Shown: positions 8,375 through 18,494, numbered from the stretch's first letter. The stretch is DNA of 64,000 bases from Geodermatophilus marinus (GCF_003428645.1 NZ_QVQH01000010.1:62001-126000); one strand, 5' to 3'. The notes: a model not told the origin generated them from the sequence alone. Made by a program: numbers and translations.

Positions 8375-10141
8375 TCAGCTGCGGCGGGACCACCAGGCGC
8401 GCAGCTCGGCCTCGGCCTCGTCGGGGTCCAGCGGGCCGCGCTCCAGGCGCAGGTCCTTGAGGAACCGCCAGGCCTCGCCGACCTCGCGCCCCGGCGGGAT
8501 GCCGAGGACCTCCATGATCCGGTTGCCGTCGAGGTCCGGGCGCACGCGCGCGAGGTCCTCCTGCTCGGCGAGCTCCGCGATCCGCCGCTCCAGGGAGTCG
8601 TAGGTCGCCGCCAGGGCCGCGGCCCGGCGCCGGTTGCGGGTCGTGCAGTCCGAGCGCACCAGCTTGTGCAGCCGCGGCAGCAGGTCGCCGGCGTCGGTGA
8701 CGTACCGGCGCACCGCCGAGTCGGTCCACTCGCCCCGGCCGTAGCCGTGGAAGCGCAGGTGCAGGAACGTCAGCCGCGCGACGGCCTCGACGACGTCCTT
8801 GGGGTAGCGCAGCGCGGTCAGCCGCCTGCGCACCAGCTTGGCGCCGACCACCTCGTGGTGGTGGAACGAGACCCGGCCGCGCGGCTCGTGCCGGCGGGTG
8901 GCCGGCTTGCCCACGTCGTGCAGCAGCGCGGCCAGCCGCAGCACGAGGTCGGGGGACGCGTGCCCCGCATCGGCCCGTTCCAGGGCGATCGCCTGGTCGA
9001 GCACGGTCAGCGAGTGCGCGTAGACGTCCTTGTGCTGGTGGTGCTCGTCGATCTCCATCCGCAGCGCCGACAGCTCGGGGAGGACGACGCCGGCCAGGCC
9101 GGTCGCGACGAACAGCTCCAGCGCCGCGCGGGGGGAGTCCTGCAGCAGCGTCTTGGTCAGCTCGGTCTGCACCCGCTCCGGGGTGATCCTCGCCAGCTCG
9201 CCCGACATCGACATCATCGCCCCGACCACCGCGTCGGACGGCGTCAGCCCGAGCTGGGCGACGAACCGGACGGCGCGCAGCATCCGCAGCGGGTCGTCGG
9301 CGAAGGAGGCGGTCGCGGCCCCCGGGGTCCGCAGCCGCCGCGCCAGCAGGTCACCGAGGCCGCCGTAGGGGTCGGTCACGGTCCGGTCGGGTCCCAGGGA
9401 CACCGCCATGGCGTTGACCGTGAAGTCCCGGCGGGCGAGGTCGTCGACCAGCGAGTCACCCCAGGCCACCTCGGGGTTGCGCGACTCCCGGTCGTACCGG
9501 TCGGCGCGGAAGGTGGTGATCTCCAGCCGGACGCCGTCCACCTCGGCACCCACGGTGCCGAAGGCGATGCCGGTGTTCCACGTGGAACTGGCCAGGCCGC
9601 GCAGCAGGCGCAGGACCTCGGTCGGCCGGGCGTCGGTGGTGACGTCGAGGTCGCCGGGGACCGCCGGCCCCGCCGACCCGGCCGCGAGCAGGGCGTCGCG
9701 CACCGACCCGCCGACCAGGTGCGCCTCGAAACCGGCCTCGGCGAAGCGCTCCCCGAGCCGGGTGAGCACGGGGGAGAGGTCGACGAGCTGCCGCACCGTC
9801 TCCTGCACGGCGGGGGGCACGGCCTCGGCGGGGGGCACGGCCTCGGCGGGGGGCACGGCCTCGGCGGGGGGCACGGCCTCGGCGGGAGGCACGGCCTCGG
9901 CGGGAGGCACGGCCTCGGCGGGAGGCACGGCCTCGGCGGGAGGCACGGCCTCGGCGGGAGGCACGGCCTCGGCGGGAGGCACGGCCTCGGCGGGAGGCAC
10001 GGCCTCGGCGGGGGGCGCGGCACCGGCGGGGGCCGGGGGCGGCGCGGCAGCCGACGACGGCACGGCACCCCCGGGCGGCGCCGTCCCGGTGGACGGCGTC
10101 CCGGCGGCGACCGGGCGAGGACTCTGCGGCTGTCCGGACAC
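8375..10141 (-). CDS. cca: CCA tRNA nucleotidyltransferase with PPAEAV-repeat N-terminus
   Basis: Adds or repairs the 3' CCA of tRNAs. 588 residues. The first ~120 residues are a low-complexity Pro/Ala tail with 11 perfect PPAEAV hexapeptides. The enzyme core follows: LVGGSVRDALL, the metal site GDLDVTTDARP, RRDFTVNAMAV, then the DDPLRMLRAVRF RNA-binding segment and an HD domain (LLHDVGKP). Orthologous to mycobacterial pcnA/Rv3907c and likewise divergent from a mutT gene. The GTG start at 10141 was chosen because TACCCT lies 8 nt upstream; a start after the repeat cannot be excluded, as the repeat is not part of the conserved enzyme. Confidence 0.93.
   Translation of the reverse strand: MSGQPQSPRPVAAGTPSTGTAPPGGAVPSSAAAPPPAPAGAAPPAEAVPPAEAVPPAEAVPPAEAVPPAEAVPPAEAVPPAEAVPPAEAVPPAEAVPPAEAVPPAEAVPPAVQETVRQLVDLSPVLTRLGERFAEAGFEAHLVGGSVRDALLAAGSAGPAVPGDLDVTTDARPTEVLRLLRGLASSTWNTGIAFGTVGAEVDGVRLEITTFRADRYDRESRNPEVAWGDSLVDDLARRDFTVNAMAVSLGPDRTVTDPYGGLGDLLARRLRTPGAATASFADDPLRMLRAVRFVAQLGLTPSDAVVGAMMSMSGELARITPERVQTELTKTLLQDSPRAALELFVATGLAGVVLPELSALRMEIDEHHQHKDVYAHSLTVLDQAIALERADAGHASPDLVLRLAALLHDVGKPATRRHEPRGRVSFHHHEVVGAKLVRRRLTALRYPKDVVEAVARLTFLHLRFHGYGRGEWTDSAVRRYVTDAGDLLPRLHKLVRSDCTTRNRRRAAALAATYDSLERRIAELAEQEDLARVRPDLDGNRIMEVLGIPPGREVGEAWRFLKDLRLERGPLDPDEAEAELRAWWSRRS
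9818..10015. repeat. 18-bp tandem repeat, 11 copies, within cca
   Basis: Period exactly 18 bp; CACGGCCTCGG recurs at 9818, 9836 and every 18 bp up to 9998. Units differ only at a G/A position (GGGGGG versus GGGAGG). It is in frame and encodes 11 PPAEAV units near the N-terminus of the CCA enzyme. Copy number is probably variable. Confidence 0.95.
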
Positions 10142-10149
10142 GACGGTCC

Positions 10150-10177
10150 AGGGTAGTGGCGTCGGTCGCGCTACCCT
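10150..10177. promoter_or_regulatory. Back-to-back leaderless promoters for cca and Nudix gene
   Basis: TACCCT on the minus strand (10150-10155) is 8 nt before the cca GTG; TACCCT on the plus strand (10172-10177) is 6 nt before the Nudix ATG. Only 42 bp separate the two start codons. Confidence 0.5.
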
Positions 10178-10183
10178 CCTGGC

Positions 10184-10660
10184 ATGGCTGGGACGGGCGG
10201 GCGAGGGCGCCCCGGCCGCCGGTTGCGCCGGGTCGACGAGACCTCCGCCGGGGGCCTGGTGGTGGCCGACGACGGCGTGACCGGGCCCCGGGCGGCCCTC
10301 ATCGGCCGGACCGACCGCCGCGGCCGGCTCCTGTGGTCCCTGCCCAAGGGCCACATCGAGGAGGGGGAGACCCCCGAGGACACCGCCGTCCGCGAGGTCG
10401 CGGAGGAGACCGGGATCATCGGCGAGGTGGTCGCCCCCCTGGGCATCATCGACTTCTGGTTCGTGGCGGACGGCCGCCGCGTGCACAAGACGGTGCACCA
10501 CTTCCTGCTGCGCGCCATCGGAGGAGCCCTGTCCGACGCCGACATCGAGGTCACCGAGGTGGCCTGGGTCCCCCTCGAGGAGCTCAGCGCCCGGCTGGCC
10601 TACGCCGACGAGCGGGCACTGGTCGAGCGGGCCCCCGCCCTCCTCGCCGACAGCGCGTGA
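10184..10660 (+). CDS. Nudix hydrolase
   Basis: 158-residue MutT-type hydrolase of nucleoside diphosphate derivatives. The Nudix box is complete: [22 protein letters not shown]. It corresponds in position to mycobacterial mutT4/Rv3908, but the substrate (dGTP, NDP-sugar, diadenosine polyphosphate or other) cannot be read from the sequence. ATG start with TACCCT 6 nt upstream. Its stop overlaps the next start by GTGA, implying coupled translation with the DUF6049 gene. Confidence 0.94.
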   Translation: MAGTGGRGRPGRRLRRVDETSAGGLVVADDGVTGPRAALIGRTDRRGRLLWSLPKGHIEEGETPEDTAVREVAEETGIIGEVVAPLGIIDFWFVADGRRVHKTVHHFLLRAIGGALSDADIEVTEVAWVPLEELSARLAYADERALVERAPALLADSA

Positions 10661-12996
10661 CCGGGGGCACCAGGTCCCCGCAGGAGCGCTCCCCCGGAAC
10701 CGCCGGCGCCCGGCGGGCGGCGGACGCCCCGCGACCTGCCCGCCGCCCGCTGGCCGCGCTGGCCGCGGCGGTGCTCGCGCTCCCGGTGACCCTGCTCGCC
10801 CCGCCCGCGGCCGCCGCGCCGGGCCCGGTGGCACCCGACGACGCCGGCGACCCCGATCGGCCGGTGGCGGTCGACCTCACCCGCCTGGAGCCGCGCACCG
10901 TCTCCCCCGGGGTCCCCGTCACCGTGGCCGGGACGATCACCAACACCGGTGAGGAGGCGGTCACCGACCTCGACGTCCGGCTGCAGCGCGGCGAGCAGTT
11001 GACCAGCCGGGCCGCGCTCGTCGCCGCGGAGACCGACGACGACCCGGCGACGGCCGCGGCCACCCCGTTCACGGACCTGCCCGGCGAGCTGGCACCGGGG
11101 GACTCGACGGGCTTCAGCCTGACCACCACCGCCGAGGAGCTCGGCATCGCCGCCGAGGGTGTCTACCCCCTGGTCGTCAACCTCAACGGCGTGGGCGAGG
11201 ACGGCGAGCGGCAGCGGGTGGGGGAGCTGACCACCTGGCTGGTGCAGCCACCCGCCCAGCCCGCCGTCCCCACCGGCGTGGCATGGCTGTGGCCGCTGAC
11301 CGAGCGCACCCACCGCGACGCCGCCGGCCGGTTCGTCGACGACGGCCTGGCCGCTGCGGTGTCCCCCGGCGGCCGGCTGGACCGCGCGCTGGCCGCCGTG
11401 GAGCGGATCCCGGAGACCGCCGCCGTGGGCGCCGAGCCGGCCCCGGTCGCCCGGGTGACGCTGGCGGTGGACCCCGCGCTGGTCGAGGAGCTCGGCGTCA
11501 TGGCCGCGGGCCCCTACGACGTGGCCGGCCGGGAGGACGCCGGCGAGGGGACGGAGGAGGCCGGGGAGTACCTGGACCGGTTGCGTGCCGTCGCCGCCGA
11601 GCACGACGTCCTCGCCCTGCCCTACGGCGACGTCGACGCCGACTCCCTCACCGCCGCCGGCCTGTCGCAGGTGCTCACCCGCAGCCTGCCGGGCGCCGCC
11701 GGGGACGGTGCCACCGGCGAGGGCGCGGCCGGCGGGACGGCGGAGCCGGGCGGCGCCCCGGACGCGGAGCAGCCGCCGGTCGCCGGGGTGGGCTCCGACG
11801 TGCTGGGCGAGACCCTCGACGTCGAGCCGCGGACCGACCTCGCCTGGGCGGTGGGCGCCGCGCTGGCCCCCGACACGCTGGCCACCCTGCGCGCCGGGGG
11901 CGTCGGCGGTGTCGTCGTCCCGGCCGGCGCGCTGGACGACGGGACGGCGGCACTCGGCCTCACCGGAGAGGGGGCCGCCGCCCGCACCACGGTGCCGGGC
12001 GCCGACGGCGAGGTCCCGGTGCTGGTGTCCGACCCGCGGCTGGGCCCGCTGCCGACCCGGGACGGCGGGGGGCTCGCCGAGGGCGGGCAGCGCTTCCTCG
12101 CCGAGCTGGCGCTGCTGACCCTCGCCCCCGCGCCGGGCGGCACCGCCGGGCAGACCGTCCTCGTCGCGCCCCCGCGCGCGCTGGACGTCGACCCGGCCAC
12201 CGCCGCCGCGCTGATCGCCGACCCCGGGGTGCAGCCGTGGCTGCGGTCCCTGACCCTGGGCCAGCTCGCCGACGGGCCCCGGGCCGGGGCCGGCGAGCTG
12301 GTGGTGCCGGTGCAGCCGGGCGGCCTGCCCCTCGACGGCCTGGCCGACCTCGCCGCGGCCGTCGCGGTCCGCGAGGACCTCGCCGGCGCCGTGGCCGAGG
12401 ACCCCGCCACCGCGCTGGCCCCCTACGACGAGGCGATCGCCCGCGCCGCCTCGGCGGCCTGGCGGGACGAGCCCGACGGCTTCCGCGCCCTTGCCGCCGG
12501 GACCCGCGCCACGCTGGAGGCCCTGCGCGAGGACGTCACGCTGCTGGCGCCGGCCGAGGGCAGCTACAGCCTGGCCTCCAGCGAGGCCCCGCTGGTGCTC
12601 ACCGTGCAGAACGACCTGCCCTTCGCCGTCCGCGTGCTCCTGGAGGTGCGCGCCCGCGGCAACGCCGCGCTGACCGTGGAGGACATCGGCCCGCAGGTGC
12701 TCGCGCCCGAGCAGCGCACCACGCTGCAGGTACCGGCGCAGGTGCGCCAGTCGGGGCGCTTCGGGGTCGTCGCGACCCTCACCACGCCGGGCGGCGTGCC
12801 GCTGGGCGACCCGGTCGAGCTGCAGGTGAAGAGCACCGCCTACGGCTCGATCTCGCTGGCCATCACGATCGGCGCCGCGGCGCTGCTCGCGCTGCTCTTC
12901 CTGCGCCGCCTGGTGCGCTTCCTGGTGCGCCGGCGGCGGGGGACGCCGGAGGCGGACGACGCCCTCCCGCTGCCGCCCACCCGGAGCCCGGTGTGA
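10657..12996 (+). CDS. DUF6049 family exported membrane-anchored protein
   Basis: 779 residues. Signal peptide near the N-terminus (Arg-rich n-region, then [23 protein letters not shown]), a large extracellular region with beta-rich ends, and one C-terminal membrane helix ([18 protein letters not shown]) followed by a basic tail. The Rv3909 type protein that always sits between mutT4 and mviN in actinobacteria; probably involved in envelope assembly with MurJ (inference from synteny). GTG start overlaps the Nudix stop by 4 nt; its own stop overlaps the murJ start in the same way. Confidence 0.92.
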   Translation: MTGGTRSPQERSPGTAGARRAADAPRPARRPLAALAAAVLALPVTLLAPPAAAAPGPVAPDDAGDPDRPVAVDLTRLEPRTVSPGVPVTVAGTITNTGEEAVTDLDVRLQRGEQLTSRAALVAAETDDDPATAAATPFTDLPGELAPGDSTGFSLTTTAEELGIAAEGVYPLVVNLNGVGEDGERQRVGELTTWLVQPPAQPAVPTGVAWLWPLTERTHRDAAGRFVDDGLAAAVSPGGRLDRALAAVERIPETAAVGAEPAPVARVTLAVDPALVEELGVMAAGPYDVAGREDAGEGTEEAGEYLDRLRAVAAEHDVLALPYGDVDADSLTAAGLSQVLTRSLPGAAGDGATGEGAAGGTAEPGGAPDAEQPPVAGVGSDVLGETLDVEPRTDLAWAVGAALAPDTLATLRAGGVGGVVVPAGALDDGTAALGLTGEGAAARTTVPGADGEVPVLVSDPRLGPLPTRDGGGLAEGGQRFLAELALLTLAPAPGGTAGQTVLVAPPRALDVDPATAAALIADPGVQPWLRSLTLGQLADGPRAGAGELVVPVQPGGLPLDGLADLAAAVAVREDLAGAVAEDPATALAPYDEAIARAASAAWRDEPDGFRALAAGTRATLEALREDVTLLAPAEGSYSLASSEAPLVLTVQNDLPFAVRVLLEVRARGNAALTVEDIGPQVLAPEQRTTLQVPAQVRQSGRFGVVATLTTPGGVPLGDPVELQVKSTAYGSISLAITIGAAALLALLFLRRLVRFLVRRRRGTPEADDALPLPPTRSPV

Positions 12997-15116
12997 GCCC
13001 GACCGGCGACCGGCGGCTCGAGGACCGGCCGCCCGGCGAGCGCCCGCCCGCGGACCGGCCGGAGGAGGGCGGCCCCGGGCACGCCGACGCCGTCCGGCAG
13101 CGCGCCCGGCCGCTGCCCCCCGTGCCGCCGTCCACCGGGCCCCAGCGCACCGCCGAGCCGGGTCGCGCCGCCGGATCCTGGTCACCCCGGGGGCCGGAGC
13201 GGGCCGGCGCGGGGTCCGTGCGCTCCGGTCGCGGGACCCCGCTGCCCCCGCCGCCCTACCCCCAGGCGCCGGCGACCCCCGGTCCGGGCACCGCCGCCGG
13301 GCTCGCCGCACCCGCGCCGCGGCCGCTGCCGCCGGTGCCGCCGCCCGTCGCGCGGGCCCGCCCCCTGCCGCCGCCCCCGCCGCCGCGCCGGCCGGCCCGC
13401 TTCGTCCCGGGCCCCGACGACACCCAGCTCATCCCGGTGCTGCCGGCGGTGCCCCGGCGGGTCGACGAGAGCGACGAGGAGGCCGAGGCCCGGGAGGGCA
13501 CCCCCGGCGCGAGCACGGGCATCCTCCGGGCGGCCGGCACCATGGCCGTGGCCACCCTCGTCTCCCGGGTCACCGGGCTGCTGCGCACCATGGTCCTGGC
13601 CGCGGCCCTGGGCGTCGGCCTGGTCAACGACGCCTACAACACGGCCAACACCCTCCCGAACATCGTCTACGAGCTGCTGCTCGGCGGCGTGCTGACGTCG
13701 GTCGTCGTCCCGCTGCTGGTGCACGCGCAGGAACGCGACGCCGACGGCGGCGTGCGCTACGCCCAGCGGCTGGCCACCGTCGCCCTCAGCGGCCTGGTGG
13801 TGGTCACCGGGCTGGCGATCGCCGCCGCCCCGCTGCTGACCTCGCTCTACGGCATCTCGGGGGACCCGGACCAGGTGCGGCTGGCCAACTGGCTGGCCCG
13901 CATCCTCCTGGTCGAGATCGTCTTCTACGGGGTGGGCGCGCTCGCGCAGGCGGTGCTCAACGCCCGCGGGGTCTTCGGCCCGCCGGCCTGGGCGCCGGTG
14001 CTCAACAACGTCGTGGTCATCGCGACCGGCGCGCTGTTCATCGCCGCGAGCGGCCCCGGCGAGCTCTCCCCCGCGACGATCACGCCCACCCAGGTCTGGC
14101 TGCTCGGCATCGGCACCACCCTCGGCATCGCCCTGCAGGCGCTGGTCCTGCTGCCGCTGCTCCCCCGGGTCGGCGTCCCGCTGCGCCCCCGCTGGAACCT
14201 GCGGCAGACCGGCCTGCAGGAGGCGGGCTCGCTCGGGCTGTGGGTCATCGGCTACGTCGCGGTCAGCCAGATCGGTGTCGTGGTGGCCACCCGGATCGCC
14301 AACCAGGCCAACCGGGACGGCGGCCTGGGGTCCAGCGCGTTCGGCATCGCGAGCCTGCTGTTCCACATGCCCTACGGGATCATCGGCGTCGCGCTGCTCA
14401 CCGCCCTGCTGCCGCGGATGAGCCGCGCCGCCGCCCGCGCCGACGTGCCGGGCGTGGCCCGGGACCTCTCGCTCGGCACCCGGCTCTCGGCACTCGGTCT
14501 GCTGCCGGTCACCGCGGCGCTGACCGTCGTCGGCCCGGCGCTGGCGGTGGTCGCCTTCGCCCGCGGCAACACCAGCGTCGAGGAGGCCCGGGCGATCGGC
14601 GTCGCGCTGGCCATCGGCGCCTTCGGCCTGCTGCCGATGGCGGTCACCCTCCTGCAGCTGCGGGTCTTCTACGCGATGAAGGACGCGCGGACGCCCACGC
14701 TCATCCAGGTCGGCATGGTCGGCGTCCGCGTCCCGCTGCTGCTCGCCGTCCCGGCGGTCGTCCCCCCCGACGGTGTGGTCGCGGGCCTGATGCTGGTCAC
14801 CAGCCTCACCTACGTCGCCGGGTGGGTGCTCGGGAACCTGGCGCTGCGGCGCCGCCTGGGCGCGCTGCGCACCGGCGAGGCGGCGGGTCAGGTGCTGCGC
14901 GTGGCGGCGGTGTCACTCGTCGCGGCGCTCCTCGGGTGGGTCGCCGTCGAGGTGACCGAGGACGCCTTCGGGACCTCGGTCGCAGGCTCGCTCGGGACCC
15001 TCCTCGTCGGTACCGTGGTCGTCGGTGTCGCCTCCCTCGTCGGGATCGTGCTCGCCCGGGTGCCCGAGGTCCGGGAACCCCTGGCTCGGGCCAGGGCCCG
15101 GCTGGGTCGCCGGTGA
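12993..15116 (+). CDS. murJ: Lipid II flippase MurJ (MviN)
   Basis: 707 residues. About 180 N-terminal residues are a disordered Pro-rich cytoplasmic extension; the MviN core of 14 or so membrane helices then begins at ILRAAGTMAVATLVSRVTG, the family's conserved opening with the RVTGLLR arginine. Translocates the peptidoglycan precursor lipid II to the outer face. GTG start overlaps the DUF6049 stop (GTGA). In mycobacteria the protein continues into a pseudokinase and extracellular domain; here the frame ends after the transporter and those parts are encoded by the next gene, 70 bp on. Confidence 0.95.
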   Translation: MSPTGDRRLEDRPPGERPPADRPEEGGPGHADAVRQRARPLPPVPPSTGPQRTAEPGRAAGSWSPRGPERAGAGSVRSGRGTPLPPPPYPQAPATPGPGTAAGLAAPAPRPLPPVPPPVARARPLPPPPPPRRPARFVPGPDDTQLIPVLPAVPRRVDESDEEAEAREGTPGASTGILRAAGTMAVATLVSRVTGLLRTMVLAAALGVGLVNDAYNTANTLPNIVYELLLGGVLTSVVVPLLVHAQERDADGGVRYAQRLATVALSGLVVVTGLAIAAAPLLTSLYGISGDPDQVRLANWLARILLVEIVFYGVGALAQAVLNARGVFGPPAWAPVLNNVVVIATGALFIAASGPGELSPATITPTQVWLLGIGTTLGIALQALVLLPLLPRVGVPLRPRWNLRQTGLQEAGSLGLWVIGYVAVSQIGVVVATRIANQANRDGGLGSSAFGIASLLFHMPYGIIGVALLTALLPRMSRAAARADVPGVARDLSLGTRLSALGLLPVTAALTVVGPALAVVAFARGNTSVEEARAIGVALAIGAFGLLPMAVTLLQLRVFYAMKDARTPTLIQVGMVGVRVPLLLAVPAVVPPDGVVAGLMLVTSLTYVAGWVLGNLALRRRLGALRTGEAAGQVLRVAAVSLVAALLGWVAVEVTEDAFGTSVAGSLGTLLVGTVVVGVASLVGIVLARVPEVREPLARARARLGRR

Positions 15117-15186
15117 GCGGCGGGCGGCGCCAGGGCCGGGGCACCCCGGACCCGTTGGGCAGCGAACAGGGGGGCCGGCTGAGCCG

Positions 15187-16854
15187 ATGACGTCCACGAT
15201 CACCGGCCTCCCGGACCGCTACCGCCCCCTCGACGAGCTGGGTCCCCCCGAGACCACGGCGACCGGCGTCATCCACGCCTGGCGCGCCCGCGACCGGGTC
15301 CTCAACCGCGACGTCGCCATCCGCGTGCACACCCCCGGCGGCCACGCCGCCCGGGAGTGGATCACCCGCGCGCTCACCGCCGGCGGGCTGGCCACCCCGA
15401 CGCTGGCGATGGTCTACGACGCCGCCGAGGGCCACGACGGCCCGGGCGGCGCGGCCTACGTCGTCAACGAGTGGATCGAGGGGCGCACCCTGGCCGACCG
15501 GCTGGCCGACGGGCCGATGCCCGAGGCCGAGGCGCGCACCGTGCTGCGCCGGCTGGCCGAGGGCGTCGCGGAGGCGCACCGGGTCGGCCTGGCCGTCGGC
15601 GGGCTGACCCCCGAGGCGGTGGTCCTGCGGCCCAACGGGCTGGTCGGGCTGCGCGCGGTCCCGGCCGTCACCGGCACCATGCAGGGCGACATCGCCGCGC
15701 TGGGCGAACTGGTCGAGCACTGCCTCACCGCGGGTGCTCCCGGCCGGGCCGCCGGCCTCTCCCCGGACCTGGCCGCCCTCGTCCGCCGGGCCCGGTCGAC
15801 CGAGCCGGGCAGCCTGTCCAGCGTCGCGGCGATGGCCGCCCTGCTCGCCGAGCGCCCCCGCCGGCCCGTCGCCGACACCGCCCGCGGTGCCGACGAGAGC
15901 GACAGCGGGTGGCTCCGGCGGCTGCGGGAGCGGCGCGACGCCGCCGGTGGTCGGGCCGACGACCACGACGAGGCGGGGGACGCCGGCGTCCACCTCCTCC
16001 CCCCCGAGGACGACGACCCGGCCCCGACGCTGGCCGCGCGCGGCTCGCGGCGCCCCGCACCCCCGGCACCGCCGGCCCCCCCGCGCCGGGACGCCGAGGA
16101 GGACCTGCTGCCCCTCGGTGACGGGTTCGGCGCCGAGGCCGACGAGCGGTGGGCCGACGACCGCTGGGACGACGACCGCTGGGACGACGAGGAGGGGACC
16201 GGGTCGCTGCCGGAGAACCGCCGCCGGGCGCTGGTCATCGGCCTGCCGCTGCTGGCCCTCGCCGTCGTCGTCGCGCTGGCCTGGTGGGTCGGCAGCAACG
16301 TGCTGTCGGTGGCCGGCTCGGTCGAGGAGGCCGACGGCGCGGCCACCTCCCCGCCGGCCAGCAGCGCCCCGGCCGCGGAGCCCGAGCCGGCGGCCCCGCC
16401 GGCGGCCGGGCCGGCCGCCATCGCCGGGTCGGTGGTGTTCAACCCGTTCGGCGACGGGGAGCCGGAGAACGACGACGCGGTGGGCCTGTCCCACGACGGC
16501 GACCCGGGCACCGCCTGGTCGACGGTCACCTACCGGGGCTCGGCCGCGTTCGGCAACCTCAAGCCGGGCGTCGGCGTCCGCTACGACCTGGGCGACGCGC
16601 AGCCCGTCTCCGGGGTCTCGGTGACCACCACGACCCCGGGCATCGCCGTGGAGGTCCGCGCCGGGACCGCCGACACCACGGACCTCGAGGCGTACCCCAC
16701 CGTCGCCGCCGGCGCCGTCGACGGCACCACCGAGCTGGCCTTCCCCGAGCCGGTGGACGCCCGCTACGTGCTGGTGTGGATCACCTCGCTCGTGCCCGCC
16801 GAGGGCGGCTTCGAGGGCGACCTCGCCGAGGTGACGGTCACCCGGGCCGGCTGA
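15187..16854 (+). CDS. MurJ-associated membrane pseudokinase
   Basis: 555 residues. An N-terminal protein-kinase fold (about 1-225) lacks catalytic residues: the VAIK lysine is Arg (DVAIRVHTP), the HRD loop reads VGGLTPEAV and there is no DFG. Next come an acidic linker with a DDRWDDDRW duplication, one membrane helix (LVIGLPLLALAVVVALAWWV, about residues 350-370) and an extracellular beta-sandwich domain (AWSTVTY...VRYDLGDAQPVSGVSV...) resembling a discoidin/F5-8C carbohydrate-binding module. Equivalent to the C-terminal half of mycobacterial MviN, whose phosphorylated pseudokinase binds FhaA; here it is a separate polypeptide. ATG start has no strong RBS (GGGGGGCCGGCTGAGCCG upstream). Confidence 0.9.
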   Translation: MTSTITGLPDRYRPLDELGPPETTATGVIHAWRARDRVLNRDVAIRVHTPGGHAAREWITRALTAGGLATPTLAMVYDAAEGHDGPGGAAYVVNEWIEGRTLADRLADGPMPEAEARTVLRRLAEGVAEAHRVGLAVGGLTPEAVVLRPNGLVGLRAVPAVTGTMQGDIAALGELVEHCLTAGAPGRAAGLSPDLAALVRRARSTEPGSLSSVAAMAALLAERPRRPVADTARGADESDSGWLRRLRERRDAAGGRADDHDEAGDAGVHLLPPEDDDPAPTLAARGSRRPAPPAPPAPPRRDAEEDLLPLGDGFGAEADERWADDRWDDDRWDDEEGTGSLPENRRRALVIGLPLLALAVVVALAWWVGSNVLSVAGSVEEADGAATSPPASSAPAAEPEPAAPPAAGPAAIAGSVVFNPFGDGEPENDDAVGLSHDGDPGTAWSTVTYRGSAAFGNLKPGVGVRYDLGDAQPVSGVSVTTTTPGIAVEVRAGTADTTDLEAYPTVAAGAVDGTTELAFPEPVDARYVLVWITSLVPAEGGFEGDLAEVTVTRAG

Positions 16855-16943
16855 CGGCAGCACCCCACCACTCCACCGCACCCGCCCCGAGGACGGGGTC
16901 GCGGGGTGGGCCGGCGCGGCCCGGCGCCGGGGAATGGCGCCCC

Positions 16944-16949
16944 TACCAT
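16944..16949 (+). promoter_or_regulatory. -10 box of leaderless promoter for trxB
   Basis: TACCAT, 7 nt before the GTG at 16957. Confidence 0.5.
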
Positions 16950-16956
16950 CCTCGTT

Positions 16957-17979
16957 GTGCCGCCTGTGACCAGTGACCACCAGCCCACTCCCGGCCCCGC
17001 GGTGACCGCCGAGCACGCCGAGCCCGCGATCCCGCCCGCGGAGCACGACGGGGTCCGCGATCTGATCATCATCGGCTCGGGTCCGGCCGGCTACACCGCC
17101 GCCGTCTACGCCGCCCGCGCCAACCTGCACCCGCTCGTGTTCGAGGGCTCGCAGTTCGGCGGGGCGCTCATGACCACGACCGAGGTCGAGAACTTCCCCG
17201 GGTTCCCCGAGGGGGTCCAGGGCCCGCAGCTCATGGACGACATGCGCACCCAGGCCGAGCGCTTCGGCGCCGAGCTGGTCGCCCGCGACGTCACCGAGGT
17301 CGACCTGGCCGCGACCCCCAAGGTCGTCAAGGTCGGCGACGAGGTGCACCGGGCGCACGCCGTCATCGTCGCGACCGGGTCCAAGTACCGGTACCTCGGC
17401 CTGGACAACGAGGCGCGCCTGCTCGGCCGCGGTGTCTCGGCCTGCGCCACCTGCGACGGCTTCTTCTTCCGCGACCAGGACATCGTCGTGGTCGGCGGCG
17501 GCGACTCGGCGATGGAGGAGGCCACCTTCCTCACCCGCTTCGCCAAGAGCGTCACGGTCGTGCACCGGCGCCCGGAGCTGCGCGCGTCGAAGATCATGCA
17601 GAAGCGCGCCCAGGACAACGAGAAGATCCGCTGGGCACTGAACCGGACCGTCAGCGACGTCCTCGGCGAGGAGACCGTCGCCGGCGTCGAGCTGACCGAC
17701 GTCGACTCCGGCGCCACGGAGACGCTCCCGGTCGCCGGCATGTTCGTCGCCATCGGCCACGACCCCCGCAGCGAGCTCTTCGCCGGCCAGCTGAAGCTGG
17801 ACGACGAGGGCTACATCCAGGTCGAGCACCCGACGACGCGCACCAACATCGAGGGCGTCTTCGCCTGCGGCGACGTCGTCGACCACATCTACCGGCAGGC
17901 CATCACCTCGGCCGGGACCGGTGCCGCGGCGGCGATCGACGCCGAGCGCTGGCTGGCCGAGGCCTTCGGCGAGCGCTGA
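16957..17979 (+). CDS. trxB: Thioredoxin reductase
   Basis: 340 residues. FAD- and NADPH-dependent reductase of thioredoxin. FAD motif [19 protein letters not shown] near residue 35, redox-active CATC, NADPH motif [13 protein letters not shown], and the C-terminal GVFACGDV. The first ~33 residues are a flexible extension. The GTG at 16957 is preferred over in-frame upstream codons because TACCAT ends 7 nt before it. Partner trxA follows on the same strand. In mycobacteria sigM and its anti-sigma gene lie upstream of trxB; they are absent here. Confidence 0.96.
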   Translation: MPPVTSDHQPTPGPAVTAEHAEPAIPPAEHDGVRDLIIIGSGPAGYTAAVYAARANLHPLVFEGSQFGGALMTTTEVENFPGFPEGVQGPQLMDDMRTQAERFGAELVARDVTEVDLAATPKVVKVGDEVHRAHAVIVATGSKYRYLGLDNEARLLGRGVSACATCDGFFFRDQDIVVVGGGDSAMEEATFLTRFAKSVTVVHRRPELRASKIMQKRAQDNEKIRWALNRTVSDVLGEETVAGVELTDVDSGATETLPVAGMFVAIGHDPRSELFAGQLKLDDEGYIQVEHPTTRTNIEGVFACGDVVDHIYRQAITSAGTGAAAAIDAERWLAEAFGER

Positions 17980-18017
17980 GCCCCCGGCGCGAGCGCTGAG
18001 CCCCGGCGGCAGCCGGG

Positions 18018-18069
18018 CCCCGAACGCGCGCCGACCCGGTGCCGGGTGCGCCGCGCGCCCGGTTCGGGG
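18018..18069. terminator. Branched GC hairpin between trxB and trxA
   Basis: Nested pairing CCCCGAAC / GTTCGGGG, GCGCGC / GCGCGC and ACCCGG / CCGGGT. Separates the two thioredoxin-system genes, so trxA probably also has its own promoter. Confidence 0.55.
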
Positions 18070-18158
18070 CTCCCCGGAGCGGGCACCCACGCCATCGGGC
18101 ATAGCCGGCCGCCGCCGCTGGTTGTGCCCGGCGGACCCCCGACCACGAGAGGAAGACC

Positions 18159-18485
18159 ATGGCAGGCAACACCAAGACGGTCACCGACGCCAGCTTCGCC
18201 GACGACGTGCTGGGCAGCGAGAAGCCCGTGCTCGTCGACTTCTGGGCCGAGTGGTGCGGACCGTGCAAGATGGTCGCCCCGGTGCTCGAGGAGATCGCCG
18301 CCGAGCACGCCGACAAGCTCACCGTCGCCAAGCTCAACATCGACGAGAACCCGCAGATCGCCCGTGACTACCAGGTCATGTCGATCCCGACGATGACGGT
18401 CTTCCAGGGCGGCAAGCCGGTCAAGAGCATCATCGGCGCCAAGCCGAAGGGCGCCATCCTCTCCGACCTCGCGGACTACCTGTAG
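18159..18485 (+). CDS. trxA: Thioredoxin
   Basis: 108 residues, the standard size. Active site WCGPC in the FWAEWCGPCKM segment, cis-proline in SIPTM, and the ending beta strand with GG and KP residues. Small cytoplasmic disulfide reductant for ribonucleotide reductase and stress enzymes; recycled by the trxB product just upstream. GAGAGGAAG precedes the ATG at the right distance. Followed by a perfect 16-bp hairpin. Confidence 0.97.
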   Translation: MAGNTKTVTDASFADDVLGSEKPVLVDFWAEWCGPCKMVAPVLEEIAAEHADKLTVAKLNIDENPQIARDYQVMSIPTMTVFQGGKPVKSIIGAKPKGAILSDLADYL

Positions 18486-18494
18486 GGGCCGCCT

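Noticed and set aside
9818-10015. CRISPR array
   Set aside because: 18-bp units with no spacers, in frame, encoding PPAEAV.
9408-10280. Plus-strand frame with GGTASA repeats
   Set aside because: Antisense of the cca repeat; the CCA enzyme on the other strand has all family motifs.
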